Position numbers and translations under genes: made by a program
Assembly: GCA_018292915.2 (NCBI GenBank)
Contig: JACVVK020000056.1
Span: 1,698,501-1,762,500, forward strand
Origin: Batillaria attramentaria
Taxonomy: Eukaryota > Mollusca > Gastropoda > Batillariidae
DNA: 64,000 nucleotides
Direction of reading: 5' to 3'
Shown here: positions 63,415 to 64,000 of the stretch, one piece after another
Layout: every line of letters starts with the position of its first letter
Position numbering within the stretch: the stretch's first letter is position 1
Notes under the pieces: model-generated
Database searches by the model: none
The model's input: only the letters and a program-made list of their open reading frames with translations
Told to the model about the DNA's origin: nothing

Positions 63415-63815
63415 ACATACAGAATACTTTATTGATCCCGAAAAGGGAAATCGCATTTCAGTCTGCCCCGCATACCAGTAAACATTTTAATAAATAAGAT
63501 TGAAAACATACGCATGAGAGAAATTGAGTAAAACAAACAGCCTTGACCAGTGAAATTACTTAAGATCAAGAATAAAACACACTGTCACAAACAATCGATT
63601 TACTGTCACATTGAACACTCATTGATACACTTATTCCGGCATGAATCCTGTACATGCACTCGCTCTTCTCTCTCTCTCTCTCTCTCCTCAGTCCCCACAC
63701 ACATCCCTCTCTCCCGTGCGCGTTCTAGTTGAGATGGCAGCTCTGATAGCCATGGGCACAAATGATCTTCTGTATCTAGTAGGTCTGCCGAGGTACACAC
63801 CTATGCGTATGCACG
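63415..63815 (-). mobile_element. LINE remnants at the window end
   Basis: Minus strand of 63415-63460 ends with a tail like GGGATCAATAAAGTATTCTG. Minus strand of 63720-63815 encodes GRPTRYRRSFVPMAIRAAI, a common LINE reverse transcriptase C-terminus. No exon of gene D was found here. Confidence 0.5.
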
Positions 63816-63849
63816 TGATAGCCCAAGCAAGACTGAATACTATTCAAAT

Positions 63850-63910
63850 ACCCCCCCCCCCCAAAAAAAAAAAAAAAACAAAAAAACAAAACGAAAAAAA
63901 AAAAAAAAAA
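63850..63910. repeat. Poly-C/poly-A block
   Basis: C13 then A-rich sequence; low complexity. Confidence 0.95.
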
Positions 63911-64000
63911 CGCAGTGAAGTGCGGTTGGGATTAGGTTGTCAATCGCACTATTGTTTGATTCGCTTTATCGCCTCGTTGTGACTGTCACAGTCGCGCATG

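Overview
The window is animal nuclear DNA, most likely from a marine snail. Coding sequence is split into short exons with GT-AG introns. The rest is packed with CA/GT microsatellites, tRNA-headed SINEs, LINE 3' ends and foldback MITEs, a mix I associate with caenogastropods (inference; no species marker was found). No bacterial features, rRNA genes, true tRNA genes or CRISPR arrays were seen.

The core is a cluster of three ZNFX1-like genes (NFX1-type zinc finger-containing protein 1: an SF1/UPF1-type RNA helicase with NFX1-type zinc fingers). Gene A (+, 746-9433) has only its 3' half here: helicase motifs V/VI, zinc fingers and a Ser/Thr-rich tail. Gene B (-, 33817-15543) is complete. Its 16 coding exons all join in phase and sum to 7326 nt (2441 residues plus stop): an R/E/W-rich repeat N-terminus, helical N-terminal domain, split helicase, NFX1 fingers and a C-terminal helical tail. 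Gene C (+, about 39353-59209) runs from a proposed split start codon to the exon before motif V, then leaves the window. A and B converge; B and C diverge.

The B-C divergent interval (33818-42717) holds ISRE-type motifs (GAAAnnGAAA). One lies about 90 bp upstream of a proposed non-coding first exon of B. Two more lie in a 137-bp duplication inside C intron 1, next to candidate alternative first exons ending in AT before a GTAAGT donor, which would complete an ATG with the first base of the next exon. In vertebrates ZNFX1 is an interferon-induced dsRNA sensor, and in nematodes ZNFX-1 acts in inherited small-RNA silencing, so this looks like an expanded, inducible RNA-defence locus (inference).

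Gene D (-, 63366-60181) is a fragmentary GT92-family glycosyltransferase inside what should be the next intron of gene C.

Layout: 1-745 intron of A; 746-9433 gene A; 9434-15542 convergent intergenic DNA with several repeat arrays; 15543-33817 gene B; 33818-42717 divergent promoter region and C intron 1, with repeats; 42718-59209 gene C exons; 59210-64000 C intron with antisense gene D and minisatellites.
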